Notes under the pieces: model-generated
Told to the model about the DNA's origin: nothing
Databases searched by the model: none
The model's input: the letters and a program-made list of their open reading frames with translations, nothing else
Made by a program: the position numbers and the translations under genes
Shown here: in pieces, positions 11,736 to 24,567 of the stretch
How the letters are laid out: each line of letters opens with the position of its first letter
Position numbering within the stretch: the first letter of the stretch is position 1
NCBI GenBank assembly: GCA_024734555.1
Contig: JANPWX010019815.1
Coordinates: forward strand, 1,690,359 to 1,754,358
Origin: Trochalopteron elliotii
Lineage: Eukaryota > Chordata > Aves > Passeriformes > Leiothrichidae
Direction of reading: 5' to 3'
DNA length: 64,000 nucleotides

Positions 11736-13425
11736 TATTGTTGTATTTCAGCTAAATAAAAGTCCTATGAAATCAGTTTCCTTGTAAACTCATAGCTTTT
11801 TTTTATTTTGGGTTTTTAATATCTTTCACAGCTGTTTAGGTGAGTCACCTGCTATTACAGATCTTCATTATTCAAAATTTGGTAGCTAGAGTGACTGTAA
11901 GTAAAGTCATTATCAGAAAAGAGCTCTTTCATTTATTCAAACTACTGGAAAAACTTGAAAGTGCTACCTAGTATGGTGATATTTAAAGGCCAGTGCATAA
12001 TTCTGTGTTGTACAGAACAGCTTTTTGACATATGTTTTTAGATTTCTGAAAAGTAAATAGATAAAATAGAAATTTTTACATGAAAGGATTTTCTTGGAGA
12101 TTTCATTTTCCCTCCTTTGAAATTTCCTTTGTGTCCTTGGTGGGTTCTGTGACTTGTCTGTTCATTAGAAATACCATAATCCTTTAATTACTTGTTTGCG
12201 CTGTTGAGCTATGCTTTTCCATGCAAGATTTTCTACTGAACATCAGGCTAGCATTGTCATATGTGCTAATATAATTATACACTCAAAGGCCAATATTTCA
12301 AATTAATTTCAAGAATTAATTTTCATCAGTCCAGAATAGCATACTCAACTGATTTAATCAGAAAGGTAAAGGTAATTATGTAATGAAATCTAATTGTTTC
12401 CAGATTCTTGTTTGGATGTGTGATAGTTATAATGAATGAATGGTCATCTCCTGCCAAAATGCCATGCAGTGACATCTCAGATATGAAAGTTTGAAATGTA
12501 ATAATATCTTGTTCATTGCTAAGCATAGGCAGTAATATATCCATGTGTGAATCAGCACAGGCAGGCATCTGGGACAACCTCAAATCCACAGCTAAAATTT
12601 ATTTCCGTTTCTTCACTAACAGGGGATCCCTGCAGTAGTGCCCAGATAGAGGTGCACAAAAATGGCTAAAATTTGTAAAATCCACCAGTGTTACGATGTC
12701 AAATACTGTCTAGCGGTGTGTGTCCAAAGTCTTAAATAAGAATAAATTACTATTTCAGGTGGAGGTATACTTAAATTGCCTTAAAACTTGAGTGTGATTT
12801 TGTATTAAATATAGATCTATAGAAAGTACAAATACAAAATTTAAAATGGTGTGTATGTACATCTGGAGCACATAGAGGAAATTGACTTTCTAGATCTGTT
12901 ATGGTATTACGGGATTTGTCCATACTTTGACATAGGTCATTAATGATGACAGAAAAATGCTGATACCTTCCATGATATCAGGGGGACATGGCAGGCTGTA
13001 ATAGAGTCTCAGTTTTTTTTGTGGATTTGGACTCCAGCTTGTCTCTAACAGAACAAACTAGAGTCATTGCAATAATCCTGGTTTTTAAACCGTGAAGTGG
13101 ATGATTGTGTTTCATTAATTCATCCAAGAAAGAAATTGGGCAATGGAACCTGGGTTTCACATGGAGACAGAGCATTTTCCATTTCCAAGCTGAGTCGAGA
13201 GAGCCCATTCAGATTCAAGCCTATCAACCCCACTATTGATTCCGAGTAGATAGGCAATGATATTCTGAAGAATAGATGCATATACACTGATCTAGAAAAA
13301 ACAGATTTTCTTTTGTAATCAGCTCATAAACTTCCAGTTGCTTCTTGTCTTGATACCAAAGGCAGTTTTGCTTTCTCTGCCAAACAAGCAAATTGTTCTG
13401 TATGGGGTCTTAAAAAGGATTCAGG

Positions 13426-13471
<46 letters not shown>
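13426..13471. repeat. Poly(A) run of 46
   Basis: Uninterrupted A run flanked by similar octamers (GGATTCAG before, GGGTTCAG after). Length in the assembly may be imprecise. Confidence 0.93.
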
Positions 13472-13474
<3 letters not shown>

Positions 13475-13917
13475 TTCAGATTTTTGAGATGAGCTGGATG
13501 AGCTGATGAGGGTTTCCTATCTGAAGTTTATCAAGGGAGCTGGGGCTCTGTCTGTCTTAATTTAAAATCTTATCTTTCTTTGAATCTTATCTCTTCTTAC
13601 CCCAGAAAGAAGAGCTGGAAAGAAAAGATGGAAGGGCAAGGGGCAGAAGGAAAAAAAAATAATATAAAATAAAAGAAATAGGCATAACTCAAACTTGCTA
13701 AACTTAGAAGAGACCAACAGCAGATTTTTTTTTTTTTTTAGCTAAACTTAGCACAAGTTCTGAATTTTAAATTTGGCATACTGAGGCACTGGGTGTGTCA
13801 GAAATGAGAGAGGCAGAAAGACCTTCCTGGAAATGATGCATGTGAGAACTCAGACTTCATCTTATGCTTGTATCCATCAGTCCCTCTTTTTGCTACACTA
13901 TTCAGAAATGCCTTTAT

Positions 13918-13957
13918 AACAACAACAACAACACCAACACCAACACCAACAACAAAA
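13918..13957. repeat. (CAA)n / (CAACAC)n simple repeat
   Basis: Imperfect run of ACA and ACC triplets. Confidence 0.9.
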
Positions 13958-16032
13958 GAAGGGGTGGACTTAAATTAACTGTAGATTATTTGCTTGATTT
14001 AGGTAATCTTTAGGAATATTGCCAAACTCAGTAAAAAACCTTTGCTGAAAAAATGCACCATGTTACTTACTGCCTGCCTTCAAATGCAAGCTTCATAAGA
14101 AGACAAAACAGAAAAGGATTTTGCAAGCGTGTTAGCAAGTATGAATCCTGCTGCTAAAGTCTGATTGCTTGCTGTTCTTGTTTCACACTCACTTCATGAA
14201 AAGGTTGAAACCGCTTAAAAGCTGGAACTGATGAACCTATACATAAATGATTAGGAATGCTCCACTAATAATTTCCAGTAAAACTCATCACTGAATTTCC
14301 TTAGGAGCACGTCAGCCTCTGCTTTGAATGCTACTTAGACTTGTAAAACCTTTTATTGAGCAGTCCACTTATTCTCGAAAAGAAATTGTTCAAGTCAATT
14401 CTGTTAATACTGTCACAGATTGGCTTTTTCATTGTGGATTGTATCAGCCTCTTCAGTGATTGCCTGTTGTCTTGGCAGAAAGATGCATTTTGACCGTTAC
14501 TGTCTGCCAGTGACAATTTTTCCCTTAATTTAGGAATTCCTACTTCTCATGAAGGCCAGCTGGAAGCAGCTAACACATTACAGCAACTTCCTCAGCTGTT
14601 GGCCCTGGGAATATGTATTCTCTCCAGAATATATATCTTTGGCAGGGAACAGAAAGAAGGAATCTTGGGTAGTGGGTGTACATGCCAAGTGTAAGGATTG
14701 TTATATTTAACGCCTAGCTTTCTGTCCTTGAAATTATGTCTAAAAGAAGTTCAAAAGTAGGACAAAATTCAAACAGGGTTTTTTTGGTGGTTTTTTTTTT
14801 TGAGAAAAAGAAGATTAAAAAAGTAGCTGTTAACTATCTTTACACAGGATTTTTGTGTAATCTTTAACAGGAATGTTTTACATGTCTTGCTGCTTGAATG
14901 GTTTTACAGTACCTTTAGGACTGTGTCCAAGATGCACAGATTAACAGCCACATAAAAAACCCCCTCTGGCTGTGTACTAGAACATTTAGTCTAAACCTAC
15001 AAATACAGTTGTCCTACAGGAATTTTTGCTAATCAGCTACATGGCCTTAAAGTGTAGGTCATCTGAATAGTGAGGTGTAAAACACAATTAACCCCCACAA
15101 AAATAAAGTATTGCATGTGCAAGACTGACATGCGGGAGATAGAGTGGATGGGAAGAAGAACTATAGAAAAGTATTCTTCATTCATTAATAATAAAAGCTG
15201 TGGGTTTAACCTGAAACCTGCTGAATAAATGCAAATGCTATATGTTGGTTGGGAGTGGGCATGTTCTGCAAATCTTATATATATATAAACACAAAGACAA
15301 GCAGTTTTGACAGATAAATTTATTTCTGATTAAATTCACTGATTCATGTGTAAAAGTGAAAATATTTTTTATTTATTTGAAGTTGAAAGCTTTGTTAGAG
15401 TTTTAAACATTGAAAGTCAGAAATATGCAGAACCTATACAGCTTCAACTACATGCTATGAGTACTACCTAAAATGTGACAGCTGCACATCCAGTGAAAGG
15501 TATTTACCTCAGATTGAATATTTGCAGTGAGAGAAATACAAAGGTGAGGCAAGTTTGGGAGACAGTTTTGGAAGAGTCTGCTTCAGCTTGAATGTGCACA
15601 TGCATATACAGTAAAATAAAGTGTCAAAATGAGGGTCAGAGCTGTTCCTCTGAAGGTGCATCTAGCTGATCTGCAGAAGCTGAGATGTTTCCTAGTGAAG
15701 TCAGAACAAGTCTGCAAAATATTTCAGGATAAAGAAGAAAAGCACGAGTTACTTTTATTCAGTGTCTGCTCTCAGTTATGGCAGCAGTTGGCTGATGTAT
15801 TTGCAGGACAATCTCATGTTTAAGGCCACTTCATGGACACAGGAACCTCACTGTTTGTCTGTGTAGCTAGCAAGTGCACTGCTAAATGCCTGATGCTTTC
15901 CCTATTTCATACTATTTCATATTATTTTGAATATGAGCTAATATTGCTAATAGGTAATTTGAGCTTTTATGGTAAAAAGATTTTTTTTCTGGGTTCCAGT
16001 CAGTAGAATTCTTACTTTTTAAGTCAGACACC

Positions 16033-16051
16033 ACTGCTGCTGCTGCTGCTG
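16033..16051. repeat. (CTG)6 short microsatellite
   Basis: Six CTG units in non-coding sequence. Confidence 0.9.
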
Positions 16052-18114
16052 TGAGAACGTAGAAGAGCATAGAATGCCTATCAAATCCCTCATTGATTCC
16101 CTGGGAATTTGGAAAAATCTTGCTTTACTTGCATACTGACTAGTTTGGGTTTAAAAGTTTTGGATTACTAATCACTGAGGTAGCCCTGCTTCTTCTCAAC
16201 ATTCCCCAAACATCTTACAAGACTTAGTAAGTTCCCATTTTTAAAAAAATTAGAATAAATGCATTGTTAAAATTCAGTACATTCCTGTGAAAATAAAAGA
16301 CCACATATTTCCTATATGAACTGAGACATTTCATTTAATCATCCTTTGATGTCAGTTTCTAAAGTTGTGACATTAATAAGTAGGTCAAGCAAGACTAAAA
16401 TTAATTGTTTGCAAGATCTCTACATCTTGGCATGAAAAACTACATTGTAATGCTTCATAACACTCTGAAATATCTCACCAAGGCCAGTGGAGGCTCAGTT
16501 ATTTAAAGGATCTTAATTCAACAATTAAGATTTTAATGACAAAATCTTGCCAGATTCTGCATAGAAATTCAGCACCTAAACACTGATTAGCTGAGAGATC
16601 CGTCTGTCTGTTGCGTGTTGTGCCAGTCACAGTCACAACAAACTTTCAGGCCACAGCTCATTTGGTGTAGAGAAAATGTGACTGCTGCCAGAGTGCTCGC
16701 CACAAAGGCACCTGTCTACATGAATGTTTGGCGTTATCAATTAGCAGAAAAACCACAGGAGCCCATTCTTTTAGCAAAAAAACCTAGTGTTTTTCAAATC
16801 CCATTCTCACCTCCAGTATTCCAGATGTCTGGATTGCACCTACTTGCCCTAGAATAACCTAAGGGTATATGAATTATTTTTGGAGATAACTATGTACCCT
16901 GCCCACCCTGCAGGATACTATGTCCACCTGCCCATGTCCTCCTTCTCTGTATCTGACAAAAGGAATACCACACGCTCACACATACCCTAACTTCAGTTGA
17001 TAAACATGCAAATCTTTGAAGGGAAAAAAATGTAATACTGCATGCAATATTACTCTAAATTAAGATCACCATGATAGCATCTAAAGATTCTCTTTCCTTA
17101 TTTGACATCTTCAACATATTAGCTTCATCATATTGCCTTAATATTCCCTTTACTCTCAAATTTGTTTTCTCTTTGTGTTGTAGTTTTAGTTTTATCTTTT
17201 TCTTTGCCTTTTTTGATTTTGCTATTCCATTGTCTCAATTTTAATTTCATTAAAATATTCCAAAAATAAATACCTCTGAAACTATCATGAGCGGAATTTA
17301 AGGAGTGGTCAGAATTTTGACAAAATCCAAATCTATGTTCCATATGCTATTGGGGATAAAATTCATGTAGGTATATCTGTGATTTTAGATGTTGACCGTG
17401 TGCATAATGTTGGCTGTTATAGAAACTCAGATTATTTTTATCTGCACAGAGAAAAGGCAGAGAATTCAAGAAAAGAAGTTCCATTGAGAGGCTTTTCTGA
17501 TGTAATTTTACAGCAGTATACTAGATTTAAAGCTGATAGCGTACTTTGAAAATGCTTCAGTACTAACTGATTTCCCTCCTGTAAATTTGTTCATGTGTTC
17601 AGCTGTGGTTGATACTGAATAGACAACTACGTGTTTGTAATTTAATATCTTTACTTGCCTTGGCTCATGGGGGCTGCATCTGATTAACTCAGCAAGATAC
17701 AATTCTGTATTGACTCACTGAGAATAGGAGCAAAATCAAGTCCACTTGCTGTTTTTGTAAAATTCCAGTGTTTCGTTTCATGTGGTTACAAGTTTAGTCC
17801 CTTGTGAAAACATCCAAGTGTATATCTTAGTCTCTTGTACATCTCTTGGAGTCTTAAAAGTCCAAAAGACAAGAGTCTCACTTCTCTTACTGGACATATT
17901 GGGGAGCAAGCCCTCTATTTCCCATTTAGCATGTGTAATCTTTCTTCCAAGTAAGTATTTAAAATATCACTCAAATGCACATAGATAACCAAACCAAAGG
18001 CTAAAAATTTGTTTAGTGTTTCCTATAGTCAAAGTTTATTCATCCTTTGGAGAAAACTATACTTCTCCATCTCAAGACAGAATGGCTGAGAAACAGTTTT
18101 TGTATCGTATTTTG

Positions 18115-18332
18115 TCAAATATCTACATCTATGCCTGATGTATTAGGATGTGTGAAAGAATATTACTTTCAATGAAGATTTGCTGTACCTGGCAGAACTC
18201 AGGTCTCTTCTGTTTTTAAAGAAATTATGTTATTGCATAACTACAGAACTGTTAATTCTGGTAGTTCTTGTTTCCTAGTGCATTGTTGATCATGATTACC
18301 ATTAATCCCCCTAATCATTCATCTGTATCTTG
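18115..18332 (+). repeat. Direct repeat copy A, upstream of the ADAMTS19 exon
   Basis: This 218-bp segment recurs at 20093-20310 in the same orientation with five substitutions and no indels by my alignment (about 97.7% identical). It shows no coding content and no transposon ends that I recognise. The pair spans the penultimate ADAMTS19 coding exon. Confidence 0.95.
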
Positions 18333-18724
18333 CACCTTCTCCTAGTCTTTCTCATTTCAGATATTTTTCAGCTGCTTCTCAAAGCCTCCCAAGGAAATAT
18401 ATTCAGGACATTTATGTAATAAAAATTATTTAGAAAAGCATCTTCAGGATTATGTGGCAAAATTTGCAGCCTCAGCTGTTACATTATTCATTACAAGAAA
18501 TTAATTAGTATTTGAAGATGTTTTCTGTAGAACATTTCTGTAAAACTTGGTGAAATTTCTGGGTATTTGAGTCAAAATCATTAGAGGCTAGAAGAAAATT
18601 CCAATATGTAATTAATTTTTAATAGATTTGTAGTTAAAGCAATAGCATGCATGTCAAACAGACAGAAAAGTAATTCATGTCCTATGAAATTTTGTTCACA
18701 AAAAGTCAGAAAAGGCAAAAGCAT

Positions 18725-18788
18725 GTTTTGTTTTGTTTTGTTTTGTTTTGTTTTGTTTTGTTTTGTTTTGTTTTGTTTTGTTTTGTTT
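18725..18788. repeat. (TTTTG)n pentanucleotide microsatellite
   Basis: About 12 perfect TTTTG units. Confidence 0.97.
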
Positions 18789-19455
18789 GGAATAGCTTTT
18801 GTAAACATCTGTACATCACTGCCCAAGATTTCACTCTAAGATATTATGTTACTGTGATAGAAGTAGAATGTTACCATTGTTACAGTGCTCCCTTGTTTTA
18901 TTTTCTTACCTTATTCTTTGTGGCAAGAAGAGGGCAAAATCAAAGGCTAGGCATCATGTCTTACACTGTGCATTTTACTTGTAAGACATGTGAAAATATG
19001 AAGTTGTGATGAAACGCGGGAGGCATACACTTTGCTCAGCAGAAAGAGCACTTTTGCTGTGGGTAATTAATGGCTTTATTAAAAATTCTTCTCTCTGCTA
19101 TTATCTGTGAATGTTTTTTCCATCATTTTAACCTCTAATAAGAATAAATTAGTATATTGATACAAGAGAGTAGCCTTTCCTTCCTTCAGGCACAGTGCTG
19201 TATTTGAATTTCATCACAAGCTCTACAAAATGGACTTGGACTGCAGTAGGACGCTGGAGTGAGCCTTCAATTAGTCCTGCTAATTAATTTGTACCTTTTA
19301 AATTGATTTTCATTTAGCTAATGGAATAGAATTCAGAAATCTTGGAATGCTGATATCTGAAGAAGCAGCCACTGGCTTCATGTGGGCTGGCATTTCATGT
19401 TCATAATAGCTAGCAAAAATATCTTTCCAATGAATGTGTCTTCTGTGTTTTCCAG

Positions 19456-19633
19456 TGCTCTGTCACCTGTGGCAAAGGAATGCAGTCTCGAGTCATCCAG
19501 TGCATGCACAAGATCACAGGAAGGCATGGCAATGAATGCTTTTCTTCAGAAAAGCCTGCAGCCTACAGACCCTGTCATCTCCATCCCTGCAATGAGAAGA
19601 TTAATGTTAACACAATAACATCACCCAGGTTAG
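19456..19633 (+). CDS. ADAMTS19: ADAMTS19 penultimate coding exon, final TSP1 repeat
   Basis: A pyrimidine-rich tract ending TTTTCCAG precedes the exon, and it ends at a GTAAGT donor (19634). It opens [16 protein letters not shown], the thrombospondin type-1 signature, and has six cysteines in the expected spacing. It closes with an Asn/Thr-rich linker to the PLAC domain. At 178 nt it leaves one base for the split Ala codon, and skipping it would shift the frame. Confidence 0.93.
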
Positions 19634-21764
19634 GTAAGTAGTCACAAATGACAAATCTCTTTTCTGTTCTTTCTCTCCATACAGTAATGATGTTTAGAAA
19701 CAGAAGTCTAGGACCCAGGAGGTATTCAGGAGATTTAAATTCTATGCAGAGGCTGATCCTCTTCCTACCTGAGGTGTTGAGTATGTACATCAGAGACTGT
19801 AACTAAGAAAGGTGAAGGGATTTGTTATCCAAGGAAGCACCTTATCATCAGACTGTATGGCATTAAGGGAACAAATCATCCCATATGAAAATATATTTCT
19901 ATTACAGACACTATAAACCCGTATGTTCTTATATATATTCACCCAGTCAATTTTATCAAACCTTTCTAAAGTAAGAAAATAACTTCTTTTCTGTTTAAAT
20001 ATTCACAAACTGTGTTCTCTTGCTGTTTGTGAGATCAAGGAAGCCCTTATTTGTTCTTTAAATACAAACAGCTCTTTTCACTTGTCTTTAGTTCAAATAT
20101 CTACCTCTATGCCTGATGTATTAGGATGTGTGAAAGAATATTACTTTCAATGAAGACTTGCTGTACCTGGCAGAACTCAGGTCTCTTCTGTTTTTAAAGA
20201 AATTATGTTATTGTATAACTACAAAACTGTTAATTCTGGTAGTTCTTGTTTCCTAGTGCATTGTTGATCATGATTACCATTAATTCCCCTAATCATTCAT
20301 CTGTATCTTGAGCATGACAGGAATATTTAGAGACTTGCTGTAAGACAGCAAACCCTCTCCAGCTGATTTTCCAGAGCCCTTGTTAAGATAAACCTTCCTG
20401 TCCAATATATTGCTACTGCATGGAAAACAAGACTGGCATTTCAGGCTGTGTATGGTACTTCCTTTAAGACAGTGAAGGGCATTTCTCTTTGAGGTTTTTA
20501 ACCTTTGAACATTTCTGTTCAGTAGTCATTGTTCCAATTTGCTGTTGCTTATGGCCCTCTCCTTGCTGTTTCACTGTTTGAAGGTTCCTTTCCTTTGTAC
20601 TTTATCTGTCTTTGTTCAGCTGGTGTCTCAGAAGCAAGATGCCATCTCCCCATCATTGATGATTTTTTCTGGTTAGGTTAGGTGAGGTTATATAAGCAGT
20701 TTTGTGTCACAGAATCAAGTGAATCGGAAAGAATTACACAAAAAGACACAGTGTCAATTAAAATCTGACTTACTGTGAAGTGCAAGAAAAAAAGATCGGG
20801 CTATGTTGTTCTCATGGCATGGATTATGTAGCACTGGTCTTAGTAATTTGCAAGTCAATGTCATCCAACATGGAGTCAGAATCCAATCCAGTAGAAATCT
20901 TTACATCTTCATAATACATAATGCAATGCTTCTCTTTGATATATTGATAATTTTGGCTTCTAGTTCAATTCATATCATGCAGTAGAGATCTTTTGATTTG
21001 GGGGTAGAGCTAGTGAAAGCTGATGGGGATTGTGCCACCAGGTCTTTTACAAATTTCTCTTCCCTTTGTTTAGCATTGGAGGTTAACTCAAATCTGAGAT
21101 TGACTTCTTTTTTCAGTGTTTGTGATGGGTTTTGGACAATATCTTGTTCTTGTGCCCTGTTTTTCAATCATTTCCCATTTTAATTCCATGTATGCACTAC
21201 ATACTACATATGCAAGTATTCAGTTATACTTGATATGTATAACTAAATGTGAAAAGTTCCAACTCTAGTACCATGGTCCTTCTATGATAAGCTAAGAGGT
21301 TTTCATAAGTGAAACAAGGCAGAAAGATGAGCTCTACTCACTCATGAGAAGGCAGCTGCATGACATTAAACTAATTAAGTTCAATGCAACTTAATCCAAT
21401 TTGTAAATAAAGCTGGCCTTAAAAAATTTTGATGTTGAATATATTGATAACAGGAGGATGAGGGGAATTCCTTCTTTTGTTAAACATCTAGATCTATAAT
21501 CCTTTCTCTTCTCCAGATACACTTCTTATGTCCATGTCTCTTTTGCTACGTGATTCTTTACTAGTAAAGGCAACAGTAATGTATATTTGATTTTGCTGTT
21601 GTTGTTTCACAGCTGCTTTAACATTCAAGTGCCTAGGAGACCAGTGGCCTGTGTACTGCAGAGTGATAAGAGAGAAGAACCTCTGTCAAGATATGAGGTG
21701 GTATCAGCGATGCTGCGAGACCTGCAGGGACTTTTATGCGCAAAAAATGCAACAAAAGAGTTGA
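19456..21764 (+). CDS. ADAMTS19: ADAMTS19, last two coding exons (gene partial in the window)
   Basis: Coding exons 19456-19633 and 21613-21764 join in phase to give the C-terminal 109 residues of ADAMTS19, a secreted zinc metalloprotease with thrombospondin repeats, linked to heart-valve development. The visible part has no protease domain: it is the last thrombospondin type-1 repeat, a linker, then a six-cysteine PLAC domain ending at a TGA. Both Cys sets are complete and the frame is intact, so the gene looks functional. The sibling ADAMTS17 has a similar end, but the linker and PLAC sequence match ADAMTS19 as I remember it, and the neighbours MINAR2 and CHSY3 agree. The earlier exons must lie left of the window or be unrecognised in the intron. 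Confidence 0.93.
19634..21612 (+). other. ADAMTS19: ADAMTS19 last intron
   Basis: 1,979 bp between a GTAAGT donor and a TTGTTTCACAG acceptor. It contains repeat copy B (20093-20310) and otherwise plain AT-rich sequence. Confidence 0.9.
20093..20310 (+). repeat. Direct repeat copy B, inside the last ADAMTS19 intron
   Basis: Matches 18115-18332 at a constant offset of 1,978 bp. Similarity stops abruptly at both ends, which suggests a recent duplication or two insertions of one element, not slow tandem drift. Confidence 0.95.
21613..21764 (+). CDS. ADAMTS19: ADAMTS19 terminal coding exon, PLAC domain
   Basis: Begins after a CACAG acceptor and completes the split Ala codon. It encodes 49 further residues containing [20 protein letters not shown], the PLAC core, with six cysteines in all. 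PLAC domains sit at the C-terminus of several ADAMTS proteases and matrix proteins. The protein ends QQKS before TGA. Confidence 0.94.
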
Positions 21765-22124
21765 CCTCTGTCAGGCTGGCTGGCTCTCAGCTCTTTGCAA
21801 TCTTATTATTTATAAACACACACACCCACACAGGCTTTTTCAGACCAAATATTATCAGATGACATATAATTTAATCAAATTAATTTATTTTTGCCTGCCA
21901 GACATCGTTAATGGTTTTGGTTAGACAGCCAACATGTTTTATCATCTGACATTTTCATAATTAATTTTTATATGAACACTTGGATACATTTATCAGAAGT
22001 TTTAAAAAAATGGTAACTAGTATTTTAAATGTTTATTTTCAATAAGGTCATCTGTTGCAAGAAAAAAAAATCATGTTATCTTGAATTTATTTTAATTTAG
22101 CTGAATAGTTTTGTTGTATATGGA

Positions 22125-22130
22125 AATAAA
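22125..22130 (+). terminator. Proximal poly(A) signal, ADAMTS19
   Basis: Canonical AATAAA 361 bp after the stop codon, with downstream T/GT-rich sequence. Confidence 0.6.
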
Positions 22131-22817
22131 GTCCTTTTTAATTTTATTATATTTTCGGCTTTTGGAGTCAGAATGATCTTGTGTTTTTTGCAACAGATGT
22201 CAAAGTGAACAAGCTAACATTATTAAACAGGTTATTACAGAATGTATTGTGAAATTAGTTCATTTGATTTAGAAACATACTGAAGGGGATATTCTACTGT
22301 AACTTATATTATAAACAAGAAAATTAAAATAGCTAAGTAGAGATTTTGATCATTCTCATGGACACATACTTGAACACAAGTATTAAATCAATGAAACACT
22401 GTAGAGATTTACACTGAATCACTGTTGCACTGTTTGAGGTAGTGTAGAAGAATGCAGTTCTAGAACTTGTACCATCCTATGAATCCACGTCTGTAGTGTT
22501 TGAACATGTCACTTAATTTTTAAAGTTTTGAAAGAAAAAACCCATGCCCCTCTATACCTTTGTGTGTCCTTTTGCAGATCTACAAATGGAAGAGTCCTTT
22601 CTCCTCCCACTTGTATTAATTAATCTGTTAAACATTCTCAGTTCTCTGTTGATGATTTAGAAAATAACTTTGTAATACTACTTTAGTTTTATCTTTGTCT
22701 AATGAAAAAGTCTTTATAAAAATTAAATGTTTTACAGTTTTGTGAAACATTATGAAACAGCTAAGATTTTCCTTATGAGAAAATATTGTACATGATTCAC
22801 ATGATTTTTACATTTTC

Positions 22818-22830
22818 AATAAAAAATAAA
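22818..22830 (+). terminator. Distal tandem poly(A) signals, ADAMTS19
   Basis: Two AATAAA hexamers one base apart, followed within about 50 bp by a clear GT-rich downstream element. This is the best poly(A) site in the area. Confidence 0.65.
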
Positions 22831-23414
22831 GCTCCTTTTTGTTATTTGCATTTTTCTTTTTTTGTGTGTCTGTGTCTGATAGATTAATCCATCGAAGCCC
22901 TGCATCGCATACAGCTACAGTATGAGTGCCTTCTGCCTCTTGATTTGGGCACCACTCTGCAGCTGCAGACAGACGTCACTCTGTGAGCCTTGATATATGT
23001 AGAAAGTTGAGAATAATGAAGTAACGTTCTGTGGAGAGGCAGGTATTTATGTCAGGTGGATCCTGTAACTGCTGAACTTGGCAAGTGGACAGCAGTAGGT
23101 CATCTGCCCCCGTTTTGTGATGCAAGCCTTTAAGTATGTTCTGAAAATATGTAGGAGAGCAAAACCTGAAGGCAAGATGGCTGGAGAAATAAGCCAGAAA
23201 TGCGTATTTTCTACTCAAAGCAAAAAGGGAATGCAGCTTTATTTTAACAAGTGGTTGTTGTTTTTCCTTCTCTGCAAAGAGTCTGGTGTATAGATGTGAT
23301 GCAGCTATCTACACATTTTCCACAGACAGATAGCCACAGATATCCACAGACAATGAACTATGGCCCCCAGTCAAGACTGTGATTCTCTCCAGGAAGAATA
23401 CTTAGATGAAGTCT

Positions 23415-23444
23415 TTTCAATGGAAGTCTTAACTTCCATTGAAA
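23415..23444. repeat. Perfect 13-bp inverted repeat, 4-nt loop
   Basis: TTTCAATGGAAGT at 23415-23427 is exactly complementary to 23432-23444, with a CTTA loop. Confidence 0.85.
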
Positions 23445-24522
23445 TCAACATCTGTGTTTCGAATAGCTGTACTATTGAAATCTTTGGTTTGGCATCTTAC
23501 TGCTCTACATTTGAAAACTGCAGCTTTAATGAGGAGCTAGTGTATGATTTTAAATAAAGTACCTTCTGGTTCTGAAAAGTTAAAAAAATAGTGTTGACAT
23601 CATGGAATGTTATATTTTGCATAATTAAAAAGTTTCAATGCACAGAAAATTCAGTTGCTCTGGGGCATAACTCAATGTCACAGATGCACATGTGAAAGTC
23701 GAATTACTGTAGCTGGCAGGCAAAAGAAGCAATTATTTTAAATTTTCTTCATACTTAGCACCAGATCTTGGTAAGACTCCTGCACTCACTTGAATCACAA
23801 TTGAAAGTCAAGCAAAATAAAAGATGCCTTCAGACTAGGTGCCAGAGGAAAATGTTTATCAGCCAGTGATATCCTCACAGATCTAAATGTTTATGCTCTG
23901 CTGATTTTGAATATTTCATTAACAAGAATGTCATCTTAATCACAAAATTTAAAAAGTGTATTTTAACTCTCCTGCATCTGTCAAAAACAAATCGGTGACT
24001 GCTGCTGCAATCATCCTCCTGTCACCTCCATAAGAAAATCATAAAAAGGAAGTACTTTTCATCAGGAGACAGGGATGGAAAGTTGTGGTCTAAAATGACA
24101 TTTTTTTAAAATGTAATGAGTGAAATTAGGTTGTTATAGTGCTGATAAGTCTGGGTCTGATTCCTTTAGCATCTGTACTACAAAGCTGTTAGTTAAATGT
24201 GTGTGAATTATTTTGAAGCAGTTTTGTGTCTAAATAGCAAATATACCTCTGAATTTGAAAGCAAGATCATTTTACTGCTTCAGTATATTCTATCATCATT
24301 CAGAGGAGCAGTACAGACTGAAATACCCCTTTGGTCAGAAGATTATAAGAACGTTCTGAAAATGTGCCCAGGCTATGGCTTGAGCTGCAGCATGCTGTGG
24401 GGAGGGCAAGCATGTGCCAGCCCTGCAGAGTTTTCCATAGACCTGGGTGGCAGCAGGAAGTCCTTTCCCACTGTGTTCAGGCAAGCCATAGCCTTATGCA
24501 GGCATAAACAGTCCAGAGTTAA

Positions 24523-24525
<3 letters not shown>

Positions 24526-24566
<41 letters not shown>
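24526..24566. repeat. Poly(T) run of 41
   Basis: Uninterrupted T run. No adjoining retroposed sequence was recognised. Confidence 0.93.

Positions 24567-24567
<1 letters not shown>

Larger units (their letters stand above)
11736..18114. other. AT-rich non-coding stretch, probably ADAMTS19 intron
   Basis: No exon was recognised. It holds a 46-base poly(A) run (13426-13471), an imperfect (ACA/ACC)n run near 13918-13957 and a short (CTG)n run at 16033-16051. Open frames are all under 90 codons and without recognisable domains. Confidence 0.5.
21765..22850 (+). other. ADAMTS19: ADAMTS19 3' UTR with alternative poly(A) sites
   Basis: The sequence after the stop is AT-rich. AATAAA occurs at 22125-22130 with a T/GT-rich stretch about 50 bp later, a likely proximal site. 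A distal tandem pair of AATAAA signals at 22818-22823 and 22825-22830 is followed by a strong GT-rich element (TTTTTGTGTGTCTGTGTCTG, 22859-22878). Which one is used cannot be told from sequence. Confidence 0.6.

Noticed and set aside
18581..19009. Frames reading through the (TTTTG)n microsatellite
   Set aside because: Repetitive translation of a pentanucleotide repeat, not a protein.
4765..19400. Further upstream ADAMTS19 exons
   Set aside because: I looked for WxxW / CSxTCG-type thrombospondin repeat exons with splice sites and recognised none; they are probably left of the window.
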